64,000 bases of DNA, taken from NCBI GenBank assembly GCA_015680685.1, contig MNCI01008621.1, positions 112,412-176,411 on the forward strand, read 5' to 3'. Numbering within the stretch: position 1 is the first letter of the stretch; each line of letters begins with the position of its first letter. Below are positions 11,401-22,249 of this stretch, piece after piece. This DNA comes from Gnetum montanum (lineage: Eukaryota; Streptophyta; Gnetopsida; Gnetales; Gnetaceae). The translations under genes were made by a program, and so were the position numbers. The notes below the pieces were generated by a model that saw only the letters and a list, made by a program, of their open reading frames with translations, was not told where the DNA came from and made no database searches.

Positions 11401-11830
11401 CCTTAAAATAGAAGCTTGTAGAAGCGCCTATTCTACAAGCTCCTAAATGGTCCAAACCATTTCACATAATTATTAATGCATCCAATTTTTCCCTAGGAGT
11501 TGTACTTACATAGTTAGATGACCATAAACTTCCCTATTACATTCATTGTGCAAGTCGAAGTATCACTGGTGTACAACTTAATTACATCACAAAGGAAAAA
11601 GAGTTAATGGTTGTGGTATTTGCACTAGAAAAATTTACGCACTATGTATTGTCCTATAAGATATTTGTACATATAGATCATAGTGTAATTCAATTCCTAA
11701 TGAAAAAACTAACGGTGAGCCCTCGCATCATATGATGGCTCATGATCTTACAAGAGTTCGATCTTACGATGATCGATCGTAAAGGCACCAAGAATGTTGT
11801 TGCTGATCATTTATCTCAGTTGTGATGGGA
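11401..11830 (+). pseudogene. RNase H domain of element A
   Basis: It follows RT without a gap. The first catalytic strand reads IIINASNFSLG where intact relatives (for example element E, ADAST-LGA) have Asp, so the first acidic residue is Asn here. TKEKELMVVVFALEKF supplies the catalytic Glu region and VHIDHSVIQFLM the next Asp. It ends KGTKNVVADHLSQL before a variable spacer leading to integrase. It would degrade the RNA strand of the hybrid. Confidence 0.82.
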
Positions 11831-13066
11831 CAAAAAAAGAGGATGAATATCCAATTTTTGACCGTTTCCCTGATGAACTCCTCTTTGCAGGTGTGATAAA
11901 CAATCACTTACCCATTGATACAAATTGGCATATTAGCATTCTCACTTATCTGCTTACACAAGAGACACCACAAGCATTAGACATTAAAAATAATAATAGT
12001 TTCTTCACTGATCCAAATATTTCATGGAAATCAACAGACACCTTTATAAGGTATGTCCCAATGGCTTGGTTTGATGGTTTGTTATTGATGTATATCAATT
12101 GTGTGTTCTCTAAGATGCTCATGAGGGCCCTTGTGGGGGTCATTACGTGGGGTGATGAACAGCCATAAAAATCTAACTTGCAGGATATTATTGGCCTACA
12201 TTGTTCCAGGACACTCATCATTTTGTCCAATCTTGTGAGTGCTACCAACGTGATGGGGGAATGACCACTAGAATGGAGGGTCTGCAATAATGGACTCAAC
12301 CTTTAGAACCCTTCAACATATGGGGAATTTCTTTTATGGGGCCTATTACACCAATGTCCAATGGAAAAGCCTACATTTTTGTTGTTGTTGACTATTTTAC
12401 CAAGTGGGAAAAAGTAGCTACTATTACAGACTATACATCATCTATCGCAGCACAATTTTTTCAATAACAAATTGTAAACAAGTTTGGCATGCCTCATGCA
12501 CTTATTTCTAACAATGGTACACACTTTACAGGTTCGAATTTTCAAAAGTTAATGCAACGCTTAGGAGTTGAGCATAAACTGACTACACCATATCATCCTC
12601 AAGCGAATGGTCAAGCCAAGGTCACCAATAGGGAGATCACAAAAATATTGACATGAACCACTAGTAAGTATAGGCAAGACCGGAGCACCAAACTAAACGA
12701 TGCTCTCTAGGCATACCACTCCACATGGAAACTCCCTATAGGCTACTGTCCCTATGAGTTAGTGTACGGTAAACTTCTGATACTTTCTATTCAAGTGGAG
12801 CTCTATATGCTATCCACAGCATGTGACCTTAACCTTGACCTCAATCTAGCACAAAAATAATAGCTAATGAACCTTAACTTACTAGATGAAAACTGATTAT
12901 CCACCCTGTCATCTAACGAACTACATAAGGCCTTTAACAAACAACATCATGACCTAAGGATTAGCAAGGTCAAATACCAATCGGAAGATAAGGTTCTTTA
13001 TTGGAATCCCACACATGTACCCCAACAACCTAAATTTCAAATGCTATGGGAAGGACCTTATATCAT
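11831..13066 (+). pseudogene. Integrase of element A, main part
   Basis: A spacer (to about 12080) leads into the N-terminal HHCC zinc finger (HEGPCGGHYVG ... HHFVQSCECYQ, about 12118-12250). The catalytic core follows: first Asp in VVVDYFTKW (12385-12411), second position SNNGTHF (Asn instead of Asp, near 12510), third position ANGQAKVTNREI (Lys instead of Glu, near 12610). The C-terminal domain reaches WEGPYII, where it is cut by the solo LTR and resumes at 13865. With two of three catalytic residues changed plus stops, it is inactive. Confidence 0.87.
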
Positions 13067-13859
13067 TTATGAGTGGCAAGGTACCCCTACACTCAACTAT
13101 ATGAATACGAGCGTTTCACGTGTGATCCGGTCAAACTCCAAGGACTAAGTGCTTACACGCCCAAATGGAACACTTAAGGTTAATCAATCGTTGTCCTTCC
13201 AAACTTACTTGTATTTTTCATGGTTGTATGGTTAAGTAAGTTTGAGGTATGTGATTTTTTATAACTTTTATCTTTTTAATGCCTATGCTAAGAGGGAAGG
13301 GTCAAGATACTAATTAACTAACTTTCATTAACTATTCACTAACTAAGTTCTAAGTATCCTAGTATCAGTATCCATTCCCACTTTCCGTACATACCCTGAA
13401 CTAGTGCAACGCTACTGGGATTACCAAATGCTACTCATTACTGGGTTACCAAGTGTTACACACGTGCTCAAAGCGGTCGTACTGAATGCACTGAACTAGG
13501 AGAGTTAAGGGTTGAGAGAGATTAATTATCTAAGAAAGCAATTAAACATTTAACATTAATTAAATCCTATTTAACTTAGTCGACATGTTGCAAGGTTTAT
13601 CAGAAATTTCGTCGTTATTTCTGTACACAAATGTGTGCTCAAGTACAATTTGCTCGAATAAAGATCCATTCACTCTAAAACTCCTACTGTGCACATGGAA
13701 ATTATTCTATCTCTGGAATGGTAAAACTACTAGAGTTTAGCTCAGGTTCTAGATCTAGATGTCTAAACAAGGGAGAGCCACCTCTTATTTATAGAACTTG
13801 CGATGGGCTGCGATATCGCGAACGCAATATCGCAGCCCATGCGATATCGCGTCTCATTA
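13067..13859 (-). repeat. Solo LTR in element A's integrase
   Basis: A full-length A/B-family LTR in reverse orientation, collinear with the reverse complement of B's LTRs throughout (AGGTACCCCTACACTCAAC near its left end, TTATTTATAGAACTTG as TATA region). Flanking pentamers are ATCAT at 13062-13066 and ATCAT at 13860-13864, a perfect target duplication. No internal sequence remains, so recombination between two LTRs has removed the rest. The ends read TTATGAG...CTCATTA, mutated from TGATGAG...CTCATCA. The U3 motif cluster GCGATATCGC is well preserved (13809-13851). Confidence 0.93.
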
Positions 13860-13864
13860 ATCAT

Positions 13865-14006
13865 TCATGAAACTTTTCCTTCAAGGGCCATGATGATCTA
13901 CAAACCTAAAAGCTTGAATAAGCAGTTATTTGTCAACATTCAGCAAACCAAACCCTTCCATGAGCCTAAAACAACTAGTACTAATACTACCTCTATTGCT
14001 GGATAA
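13865..14006 (+). pseudogene. Integrase C-terminus of element A, after the solo LTR
   Basis: The integrase frame resumes immediately after the target duplication and runs, by comparison with element G near 26715, through FPSRAMMIYKPK to a stop at 14004-14006. An apparent ORF starting at 13803 takes its Met codon from the inserted LTR and is an artefact of the insertion. Confidence 0.75.
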
Positions 14007-15709
14007 CCTTGCTCATTATTTCAAATCCCGTCCTTCCAACTCAGTTGTGGGGGAGATGGCCATCAATGCTAACCATTCTAAGCTCTTAGTTCCTTTACTT
14101 TACATATTTTTGTTTTACACATTTTTTCATCTTTACTTATTTTTGTTTTACACCATCATTAACATTTTTACTATTTCTTTGTTTGATTTATTCTTATTCA
14201 TCACATAATAAGTGCTCACAATGGTGGGTTGTATTATAATAAGTGTTGACTGCTAATTTTTGGTTTTTACCTTTGACTTTCAGTGTTGATGCTAAGATAT
14301 GGTTTCTTTTGATAAAACAAGTAATGAGTTCATGTCACCTAATTATCCATGCAACTCTATGGTGCCTTAGTACTATCCCTTTTCTAAGAAAACTTATTAA
14401 TGAATTGGTGCCTTAGTACTCTTTGAACCAAGGAAAGATTCAAATGGATGGAAAAAAGTGTGACCTCAAGGGGATTTGATGCATTTATGCTAGCTATTCT
14501 CTTGGGCACTTGGATGTTTCTCATAGGTTTTCTGCCATCCACTCTTGACAAAATCTCAGGGAGTTGACTAAATCAAATAAGTTTTTGCATGGTGTGGTTC
14601 TCATATTCAAAAGAAAAAAAACTAGTGAGAATTCAAAGCACACCCCTTAGACATAATGAAGAAAAATGGGTCACAAGCACTAGTTATGACACTGGAAAGA
14701 CATGTTACCCATGCCTGAAGGTTCCCTCTAACTAAGGCCCTTTCTCACTTCCTGCTTCTTCTCTTGTTGGGATGGTGGTGGCTCTGTGGATGCATTCTTG
14801 TTACTTCGAGAGGATGGGTTGGTCAAGCGTGTTGATGCAAGGTCACTAGATGTGGATAGTTGAATCTGGATTTGGACAGAATTTTATTAAGTTACCTTAA
14901 CCACATATTACACACGGGACTTTACACAACCTAAATTTTTGAGATTCCATTCCATTCTCTCCTCTACTTCCATATTGCTCTCCACATTCCACCTCATTGC
15001 TAGTTTTATGATAAGTCTATATCTTGGTTGTGCATTGTTAGTTTTCAATAACACACTTGTGGGTAAGTTTTTAACCATTATTTCCATATGTCATTCCAAG
15101 AGCCTATGGACTCTTTAATTTGTAGGTCTATCAAGGCATTCAAGGCATGAGCCTACTTTGGGGAGGACCCATTGGCATTCCTTTTTGGTGCAATTATTAA
15201 GCTCTTTCCCTTCAACATTTCTCGCAATCAACTATTTCTCATTCACCCCATCAATGACATCCATTTTTTTTCTTTTTTTTTTATTGGCCTCATCATTTTT
15301 GTTTCTCATATCCTTCTTGTTCTTTAAAAGTTTTCCACCCTATTGTTACTAAAGGTTCACTCTTAGTCATGGGGGCCTTATCACAAATTTTTCCATTCCA
15401 TAATTATCTTACCCCTACACCTTGGGTAGTTATCAATCATAAACCTCTCACCCAATATCTGCCATACCCACAACCTAGCCAAAGTGCTTTATATCAAGGC
15501 AAGGTATTAGCTACATTAGGTTTTATCTACCCTTGCTAATCCATGAGTGTGTTGTGTGTGCAGATGGCGATTACACAAACAATGGACTAGGATAAGAGAG
15601 AGCGCTCAGGATGGACTGGAGTTGGAGCATTTATGCAAGGAACAAGTTTGGACATGTAGCTATGGATGAACAATTGTGTGCACAGTTTTGACATTGGCAG
15701 CAACGTGCC

Positions 15710-15772
<63 letters not shown>

Positions 15773-15975
15773 AGCTATCGAATGAGGGCCTAGATGTCAT
15801 ATATGTATAGTGTTCACCATAATGGGCATGAATACCAATGTTGTAATATATTTGTTGATCTATTTCCCAAGCACTCTAAGTCTATCATCCCATGCCATTG
15901 TCAGTTGTCATTCATTCAATAATCTCATACCTTCCCAATATTATGTAAGAAATGCAAGGACAAGTTTTCATTCAA
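14007..15975 (+). other. Non-coding 3' region of element A
   Basis: It is collinear with B 47770-49690 and, in part, with E (minus, 40190-41520) and G (29520-31160). Recognisable blocks: GGGGGAGATGGCC (about 14050), T-rich tracts, a block at 14672-14750 conserved in all four copies, the GGGGAGGACCCA box (15160-15172), and TGTGTGTGCAGATGGC (15554-15569), which resembles a splice acceptor next to an ATG. No frame is open for any length. Athila-type elements often carry an extra ORF in this position; here it is absent. Confidence 0.75.
15713..15770. repeat. (TC)n microsatellite
   Basis: About 58 bp of uninterrupted TC dinucleotide repeat in A's 3' region. Element B has only a short imperfect TCTC stretch at the matching place (about 49490-49506), so the repeat expanded in this copy. 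Confidence 0.97.
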
Positions 15976-15986
15976 TCATGAGGGTA
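15976..15986 (+). promoter_or_regulatory. Polypurine tract of element A
   Basis: TCATGAGGGTA lies directly upstream of the 3' LTR. The counterparts are TCATGGGGGTA in B, and on the minus strand TCATGGGGTTA in E and TTGTGGGGGTA in D, so this is the family's conserved PPT with a G-to-A change. Confidence 0.75.
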
Positions 15987-16820
15987 TGATGAACCATGAT
16001 ATCACATCCACGATATCAAGTACGCAATATCGAATCTTGCCATGCAATATTGGACATCTGATATCAGGACCCATCACGTTGCCTATAAATAAGAGGCGGG
16101 CACACTTGGTTTGGCAGTTAGTTTTTAGTCCCTTACCCGAACTCTTGCAGTTTCTCCCTCTCAGAGTTAGAATTATTTCTGAGTGCCCACAGTAGGAGTC
16201 ACAAAGCAAATAGATCTTTATTCGAGCATTTTGTACCTGAGCACACCTTGTGTCTAGAAATAAACATGAATTTTATGATAAACCTTGTAGCATTCAGAAT
16301 AACTTATCTCTCACCCTTAATGCTATTTACAGTTCTTTAATGCTTTCATTAGTTAATTAATGTTGCTTTTATTGATTCATTAATTTTCACAAGTAAGCAC
16401 ACATAGTATGACCACTTTGAGCATGCATGGAACACTTGGTAACCTAGTAACAATTAGTGTTTGGTAATCCCAATGGTGTTGCACTCATTCAAGATATGTA
16501 CGGAAAGTGAGAACAGATGCTAGTGTTAAGACTAGCTAGGACCTAGTTGTTTCGTTAATTTAAATTAGTTATTCAATTAATTCACTTCTTCCCTCTTTAG
16601 CACCAGGACATAAAACATAAAAAAATTATAAAAAATCATATACCTCAAGTTTACTTAACCATACAATCATGTCATACAAGTAAGCTTGGGAAGACAATGA
16701 TCGCCTAACCCATCCTTGTTCTGTGAAGGCACATAAGCACTTAGTCCTTGGAGTTCGACCGGATTGCGTGTAATGCTCATATTCATATGGTTGAGTGTAG
16801 GGGTACCTCACCGCTCATCA
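15987..16820 (+). repeat. 3' LTR of element A
   Basis: 834 bp from TGATGAACC to CCGCTCATCA. U3 carries five GATATC/CAATATC-like motifs (15998-16066). A TATA box, CCTATAAATAAGAGGC, lies at 16081-16096, and AATAAA-type signals occur about 170 bp downstream. The second half matches the truncated 5' LTR at 6441-6881. Right flank ATTAT. Confidence 0.9.
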
Positions 16821-16827
16821 ATTATCA

Positions 16828-16866
16828 TCCTAGCCTTGTCTCAACAAAATGGGATCAACAAGGGTT
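16828..16866 (-). mobile_element. RTE-type LINE 3' tail, fragment
   Basis: The plus strand CCTAGCCTTGTCTCAACA followed by AATGGGATCAACAAGG resembles, in reverse, the conserved plant RTE LINE 3' end (normally a GGGATCGGCTACATG-type block with CCTTGTCCCAACTA). Only the terminal 40 bp are visible, directly next to A's 3' LTR. Confidence 0.4.
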
Positions 16867-18671
16867 AAAAATTCAATATGTAGTGCTTGTCCTATAATTT
16901 TTATTTGACATTTTATTTACCTACAAACTTATATATAATGCATGTCAAAACTAATAACCTTTGTCAAAAAGATCATAACCCTAACATATTTATTTAATGA
17001 CCAATTAAATGCATATTAAAATAAATAATGATATATATTTTTCATACAAATATATATGGTCATAAACTTCATATTTTATTTGATATCATTTTGATGGCTT
17101 TTAAACCATTTTTAAATATTTCATGAAACATTTTTTCGAAAAAATTTAAACATAAAATACATCAAAAGAGATAATAATTGTTTAAATAAATGTGTATTTT
17201 TAAGTCTAAGGTTAGATACTTAAGTTCTTTTTCATCATTCACCTCCATGAAGAGCTAATAGCATCTGTAAAATCTTTTAAAAAAATCTCACCCATGAGAT
17301 TTGGCATGGTTTTAAAATCGGCTGCTAACCTAATGCTAATTCTCCTTCTTTCATATCTAGGATTGGGATTGACATTGGAGAAGTCACCTAAAACCTTTAC
17401 TAGTTATCCAAAATTCTTCTATTTTTAACTTAAAATCTCTCATTAAATTAATGACTTGAATCCTAAAACAAAAAGAGTAGATGACAATGTGTAGCCAACA
17501 TAAACTTTCATTAAATAAAGAAGGAATACTTCAAACTATTCTTTATCTAAGAAATTTATAGTTTGATTTCTTGGTATTTATGCATATAATCCTTCAAAAT
17601 TCCAATTTGAAACAATATATATAGCTTTAGCCAAGCTCATTCATTGGAGTCATCTAGTTAGAAGTTTGTAACTAAGGCTTATTAGAGAGATTTCCACTTA
17701 CTTGATATTGAAGAATTCCCAAACACTATATCTAATCTACTCTACTAATATACTATATAGCAACATAGATGTTTTCATGATTGCAAAATTCATGAATGTT
17801 TCATTACTCTTGTATTTCTTAAAGAAAAGTATTAATATTATTGTCATCTTGCTCTCCTCCATGTTGAGGATAAGCTAGGAAGCTTAGCATTTTTGGAAAC
17901 TAATCTACCTAATCTCAAGTTCTAAAAAATTTATTTTACTTGATTGTAACTTGATCATAGATTGATCATGAGTTCCTAGGGGGTCACAGCCCTCATTACA
18001 ACTTAATTGCAACCTAAGTATGAGTTGCACCAATTAACAAATTTTAGTAGTATTTCTAAGTACACTTCTAGGGAAACACAAGCCAATTTTAATTTGCTAT
18101 AACTAGATTACAACTGGAGCAAAAGTCACATTTTTGAACCTAGAGAAAAAATAAAGAAATTCCCAAGAGTAGTGTAACTTGACCATTCGTTCAATGCTAG
18201 TCTAGTATCAATTCTTTGGATGCTTAGATTCTACTGATTTCCTGATAGCAGTATGATCATTTAGGATCTTCTAAACATGTATTAAATAAAAATATTGGGT
18301 AGTTTGATCCTATGCAGACATTCAATGTAGTCTAGAATTAGTCAAACCTTCTCATGTTGAGGTAGTAATGAGTTATGGTTTCTTTGTTAACTTAGAGTTT
18401 TGAGTTAATCTTGAGTTTGTTGAAATTATCTATGAACCTAACCATCAAGTAGAACCTCAAATAGTATAGATTAAACCTTTGGTATTCAAAATGAAACTTA
18501 TAAATGATAGATATTATGATACTAGGGTCCACTAGACTAATCATTGTCTTATCACAAAATTAGGTTTTGGGTGGGGATGGTGTGTGAAACAACGGGTTAG
18601 AACCTAAAACATTTTTAGTATTATTAATCTCTAATAAAAGTAGTTACATTAGAACTTTATGACTTAGCATT
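16867..18671. other. Unassigned AT-rich spacer
   Basis: 1.8 kb without a recognisable coding region, LTR or RNA gene. The last part (about 17940-18070) has several TTGATCATGAGTT-like short repeats but no clear structure. It separates elements A and D. Confidence 0.5.
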
Positions 18672-19529
18672 TAATGAGCAGTGAGTGTCCCCTATGCCCA
18701 ACCATATGAATCACAAGCATGTATTTATGATTCAGTGAAATTTCATGAAATGTTGATCAACTAGTATCCTAGATAACCAAGCATTACATTATTGGATGTT
18801 GTCTCCCCAATTATCACTTGTGCTAGCTTGGTGGGTATGGTTAAGTGTGATTGAGACATAAGATGTTTTTATTTTTTATTTTTTTATTATTAAAATATTA
18901 AAATAATAAAGTGATTAAAACATTAATTTCTAACTAACTATGGTATTAACAGTAATCTAAGTTATTATAACCATAGAGCATCCATTCTCACTTTTTGTAA
19001 CCATCCTAAACCTATATTAATGTTACTACTAGGTGTACTAAGTATCTACTATTGGATTACCAAATGTTGATATGTTATTCTTGAAGTGGTTGTACTCATG
19101 CTATTATGGAATAAAATATTAAATTTTTAAGTGTTGGAAAGCAAAGTACATTAAGAGTAAAATGCTAAAAATAAACTTAGTCCAAGTGCTACAATGGAAG
19201 AAATTAATCTCGATTTTATTGTTATCATGTAGAACTGTTCAAGTACATCATGCATTTAAATAAAATTATATATAATTAACTCAATCCATGTTGCAGGCAC
19301 TCAGAGGAAAATGTGGCTATGTCTTATGAAAGGAAAATGCAAGAGTATAGCTACTAAAATGACAAAAGATGTCATAAATGCATATGGTGTGTGCATTTAT
19401 ATGGGCTTCGAGTGAAACAAAATTAATGCATATGCATCAATGTATCAAAGGATACATGAATAGAAATTTGTTAATGAGGCTATGTTAATGCATGTCTGTT
19501 GATGTAGAAAACCAAAAGACTAATCATCA
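18672..19529 (-). repeat. 3' LTR of element D
   Basis: 858 bp from TAATGAGCAGTG to TAATCATCA on the plus strand. It shares CCCCTATGCCCAACCATATGA with other family LTRs. On the minus strand the TATA box lies near 19396-19402 (TATAAATG), and upstream of it TGCATATGCATCA-like motifs (19419-19505). The right side abuts the PPT. Left flank GCATT. Confidence 0.88.
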
Positions 19530-19541
19530 TACCCCCACAAC
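19530..19541 (-). promoter_or_regulatory. Polypurine tract of element D
   Basis: The plus strand TACCCCCACAAC gives GTTGTGGGGGTA on the minus strand, immediately before the 3' LTR, the same design as in A, B and E. Confidence 0.8.
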
Positions 19542-19749
19542 TAACTAAAACACTCATCTTCAAGCGAAAAAAAATGAAATAGACGTATTTACAAAATTTG
19601 AAGAGTATGCAATTGACAACAAACTAACCAATGATGATAATAGACAACTCTAAATTTCACATTACAAAATGTTTAAGTGCTTATAATGAGGGGAAATAAA
19701 ATTAAATACCAAACATAAATTTGATAGTCACTACCCCTATAAAATTTAT

Positions 19750-20630
19750 TAGGATGAAGTTGTCACACCGTGCCTAGAGGTGGAGGCTCCTATGACTCAA
19801 ATGATCCTTCATCATCTCCTAGTTTTGCTAGTGGTTTAGGCTACCTTGCTACTATTGTTGCTTCTTCTAAGAATTTAAAGGTTTTCAACATTACCTTCAT
19901 CCTCGTTTCCTTGTCCCATTGATCATTAATGGTCTAGGTAGCATCACCTAGAATGGCTAGCATTAGTACATTCTATGGACATGACATTACAAGAAACATT
20001 TCCTTCATGTTCATAAACTAGGTTGTGAAATGTTTACATTTGAAGTCGAATGTATAAACAAGGTTTTGTAGTTCTTGGTAATAATTCATCCTCTTGGTTA
20101 CGTTCTTAGAAATTGATTGATGGTCTTCAAACTTGCTCTTTGGAACCTCAAGCTTCGTGGTAACTACTTCTAATTTTTGTTTTGTTTCCTTATGGATATT
20201 GAACTCCATCTCATAGAGGAGGTAGGAGTTGGTCACTTGCTTCTTCAACTCTAGAATTAGAATTCCTACGATTAACATTGCTAAGTTTACATACTGAAGG
20301 TTTGAAAACTTCATATATTCCATATCTCTTTAATCTAAAACTCCTTTAGGCAGATTTTTGGTTGGTTATATAAATTAATTCCATCAAAGATGGGTTTCCA
20401 AACATCACCTCTTTGTTGGAGTTGGTGAAGGGCTTCATTTACCTTCACCTTTGCCAACCTAATATATTTTTCATTAATCTCTTTCAACATTCTGACCTAG
20501 TTGCTATAATGATCTTTCACCTTTTTATACTTGAAGGCTTCATTCTTCTAGATGCTAATCTTTATGGAAGATTTTTAGTGAAGGATACAAACTTCCTCCA
20601 TTAAGAGATTTTGATATTCTATGGTTGAAA
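19750..20630 (-). pseudogene. ORF3 C-terminal half of element D
   Basis: Matches E's ORF3 C-terminus. The longest frame (20018-20323) is rich in Lys, Glu, Gln and Leu, with hydrophobic residues spaced as in a coiled coil (LEVVTTKLEVPKSKFEDHQS), then a YYQELQNLVYTFDFKCKHF segment that matches NNYQELQDVVKVFDI in E. Further on, both copies read DPWSKEEKMK (E) or DQWDKETRMK (D). Function unknown. The frame is interrupted at 20636 by LTR insertions and resumes beyond 22250. Confidence 0.7.
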
Positions 20631-20635
20631 GAACA

Positions 20636-21309
20636 TGATATTTGAGCAACTACATCTACACGTTCCCATCAACACATGGTCATCAATATATCCTTAGATG
20701 CATTGGTGCATAAGTGTCGACACTTTGTCACATAAATCTTATATAAATACACACACCATCTACATTTATGCATCAATTAATCAATAGTGTAGTGAAGCTC
20801 TTGTAGTTTCTTGTCGTATGAGTTAGCCAAATTTCTCTTGAGTTCCTATAGCATGGATTGAATTGATTGTATGAAGTTTTATTCTAGTGCAAGGTGTACC
20901 TGGACACTTTTGCATGATGACAATAAAATTGAGATTTCTTCTTTCCATTCCAGAACTTGGATTAGCATTTATTTTACTTTTAAGCATTTTACTTTACATG
21001 CACTTATAATAGCAATGTGACTATAATAACTTCGATCATAATATATTAACACTTCAGTAATCTGAACAATGAATACTTGTTATGCCCAACAGTAAACACT
21101 TGGTAACCCAGTAGCATTATTATAGGTTCAAGATATGTACACAAAGTATAAACAAATGTTCAGAATTTAGGAGAGCTTAGATTTTCTTTAATTCCATATC
21201 TATTTAGAATTCAAAACTCTAATCACTTTATCAATTTAATATTTTAATGATGAAAACTAATAAAAAATATAAACATCTCATACCTCAATCGCACTTAACC
21301 ATACCAATT
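20636..21309 (+). repeat. Plus-oriented LTR, truncated, inside element D
   Basis: Starts TGATATTTGAGCAAC, a decayed TGATGAG end. It carries the TGCATCA-type motifs (20662-20722), a TATA box TATATAAATACACACACC (20731-20748), and the R/U5 blocks CACTTGGTAACCCAGTAGCA and CATACCTCAATCGCACTTAA. It stops before the usual CTCATCA end, against the next, reversed LTR. Left flank GAACA; no matching right flank is visible. Confidence 0.8.
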
Positions 21310-21314
21310 GAAAA

Positions 21315-22169
21315 TGATGGATGGTAAGTGTCCCTTATAACCAACCATATAAATGACAAGCATGTACATGTGATCTAATCAAATTCCATGGAACCTTGGG
21401 TGTCTAGTACTTTAGATAATTAGGTGGAATGTTGCTTATCATTATCTTCCTAATCACCACTTGTATTAATTCAATTAGTATGGTTAAGTATGATTAAGGC
21501 ATGAGATGTTTTCATTTTTGTTATTATTTATTTTTTATCATTAAAAAAATTAAAAAGAGTAAAGTGATTAAAATATTAAATTTAATTAATCAATGAAATT
21601 AAATATAATCTAAGCTATCCTAAATGTATAGCATATGTTCTCACTTTTTGTACACATCATAAACCTATATTAATGATGCTAGGTTACTAAGTGTTTACTT
21701 GTTGAGTGTACCAAGTATTCATTACTATGATTACCCAAAGTTAGTATATTATGCTTGAAGTCGTCTTTCTTATGTTAATATAGACTAAAATATTAAATTC
21801 CTAAGTATAGAAAAATAAAGTCCTTAAAAATAAACTAAGTGCTAATCCAAGTATGCAATGAAAAAAATCTCAATTTTATTATCAGCATGCAAAAGTGTCC
21901 ATGTACATCTTGCACTCAAATAAAACTTTGTACAAACAATTCAATCCATGTTATGAGCACTTAGAGAGAAATTTGGCTAAGTCCTACAATGAGAAACTGC
22001 AAGAGCTTTGTTACACTACTAATTAAATGATGCCTAAATGTGGATGGTTTGTGCATTTATATAGGCTTTAGGTAACATAGTGTCAATGCATATGCATCAA
22101 CACATCCAAGATGCATCAAAAACTATGCATCAACAAGGCTGCATCAACGTAGCTACTTAAATATGATGA
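21315..22169 (-). repeat. Minus-oriented LTR inside element D
   Basis: Starts TGATGGATGGTAAGTGTCCC (plus strand) and is collinear with 18672-19529. The TATA region GTGCATTTATATAGGC (22051-22066) is followed by a TGCATCA-rich cluster (22083-22150). The right end (TATGATGA) is placed by comparison and is uncertain by a few bases. It lies 5 bp from the plus-oriented LTR, so the two form an imperfect inverted repeat. Confidence 0.78.
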
Positions 22170-22249
22170 TTTGTCAATGACAAAGCTCCAAACATCCTAG
22201 TTCACATTGGCATGCTACTAAAAGATGTATTCTAGTAACTACTCTTTCT

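Larger units (their letters stand above)
6441..16820 (+). mobile_element. Element A: Athila/Tat-type Ty3 retrotransposon, decayed
   Basis: Plus-strand order: truncated 5' LTR, PBS, gag with zinc knuckle, protease, RT with FMDDF, RNase H, integrase, a 2-kb non-coding 3' region, PPT and a complete 3' LTR. This is the standard Ty3 order (integrase last). Relatedness to Athila/Tat is inferred from the PBS, the MDDF box and the long region between pol and the 3' LTR. Unlike element E it carries no ORF3 there. Pol is interrupted by a reverse solo LTR (13067-13859) and by many stops. Because the 5' LTR is cut, the target duplication cannot be tested; the right flank is ATTAT. Confidence 0.92.

Noticed and set aside
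13801-13860. The GCGATATCGC palindromes as a CRISPR-like or origin-type repeat array
   Set aside because: They are part of the LTR U3, recur at the same LTR position in other copies, and have no uniform repeat-spacer structure.
13803-14006. 67-codon plus-strand frame beginning in the GATATC cluster
   Set aside because: The start codon belongs to the inserted solo LTR; only the part after 13864 is integrase remnant.
16821-18671. A host gene between elements A and D
   Set aside because: No frame over 60 codons and no exon-like composition.
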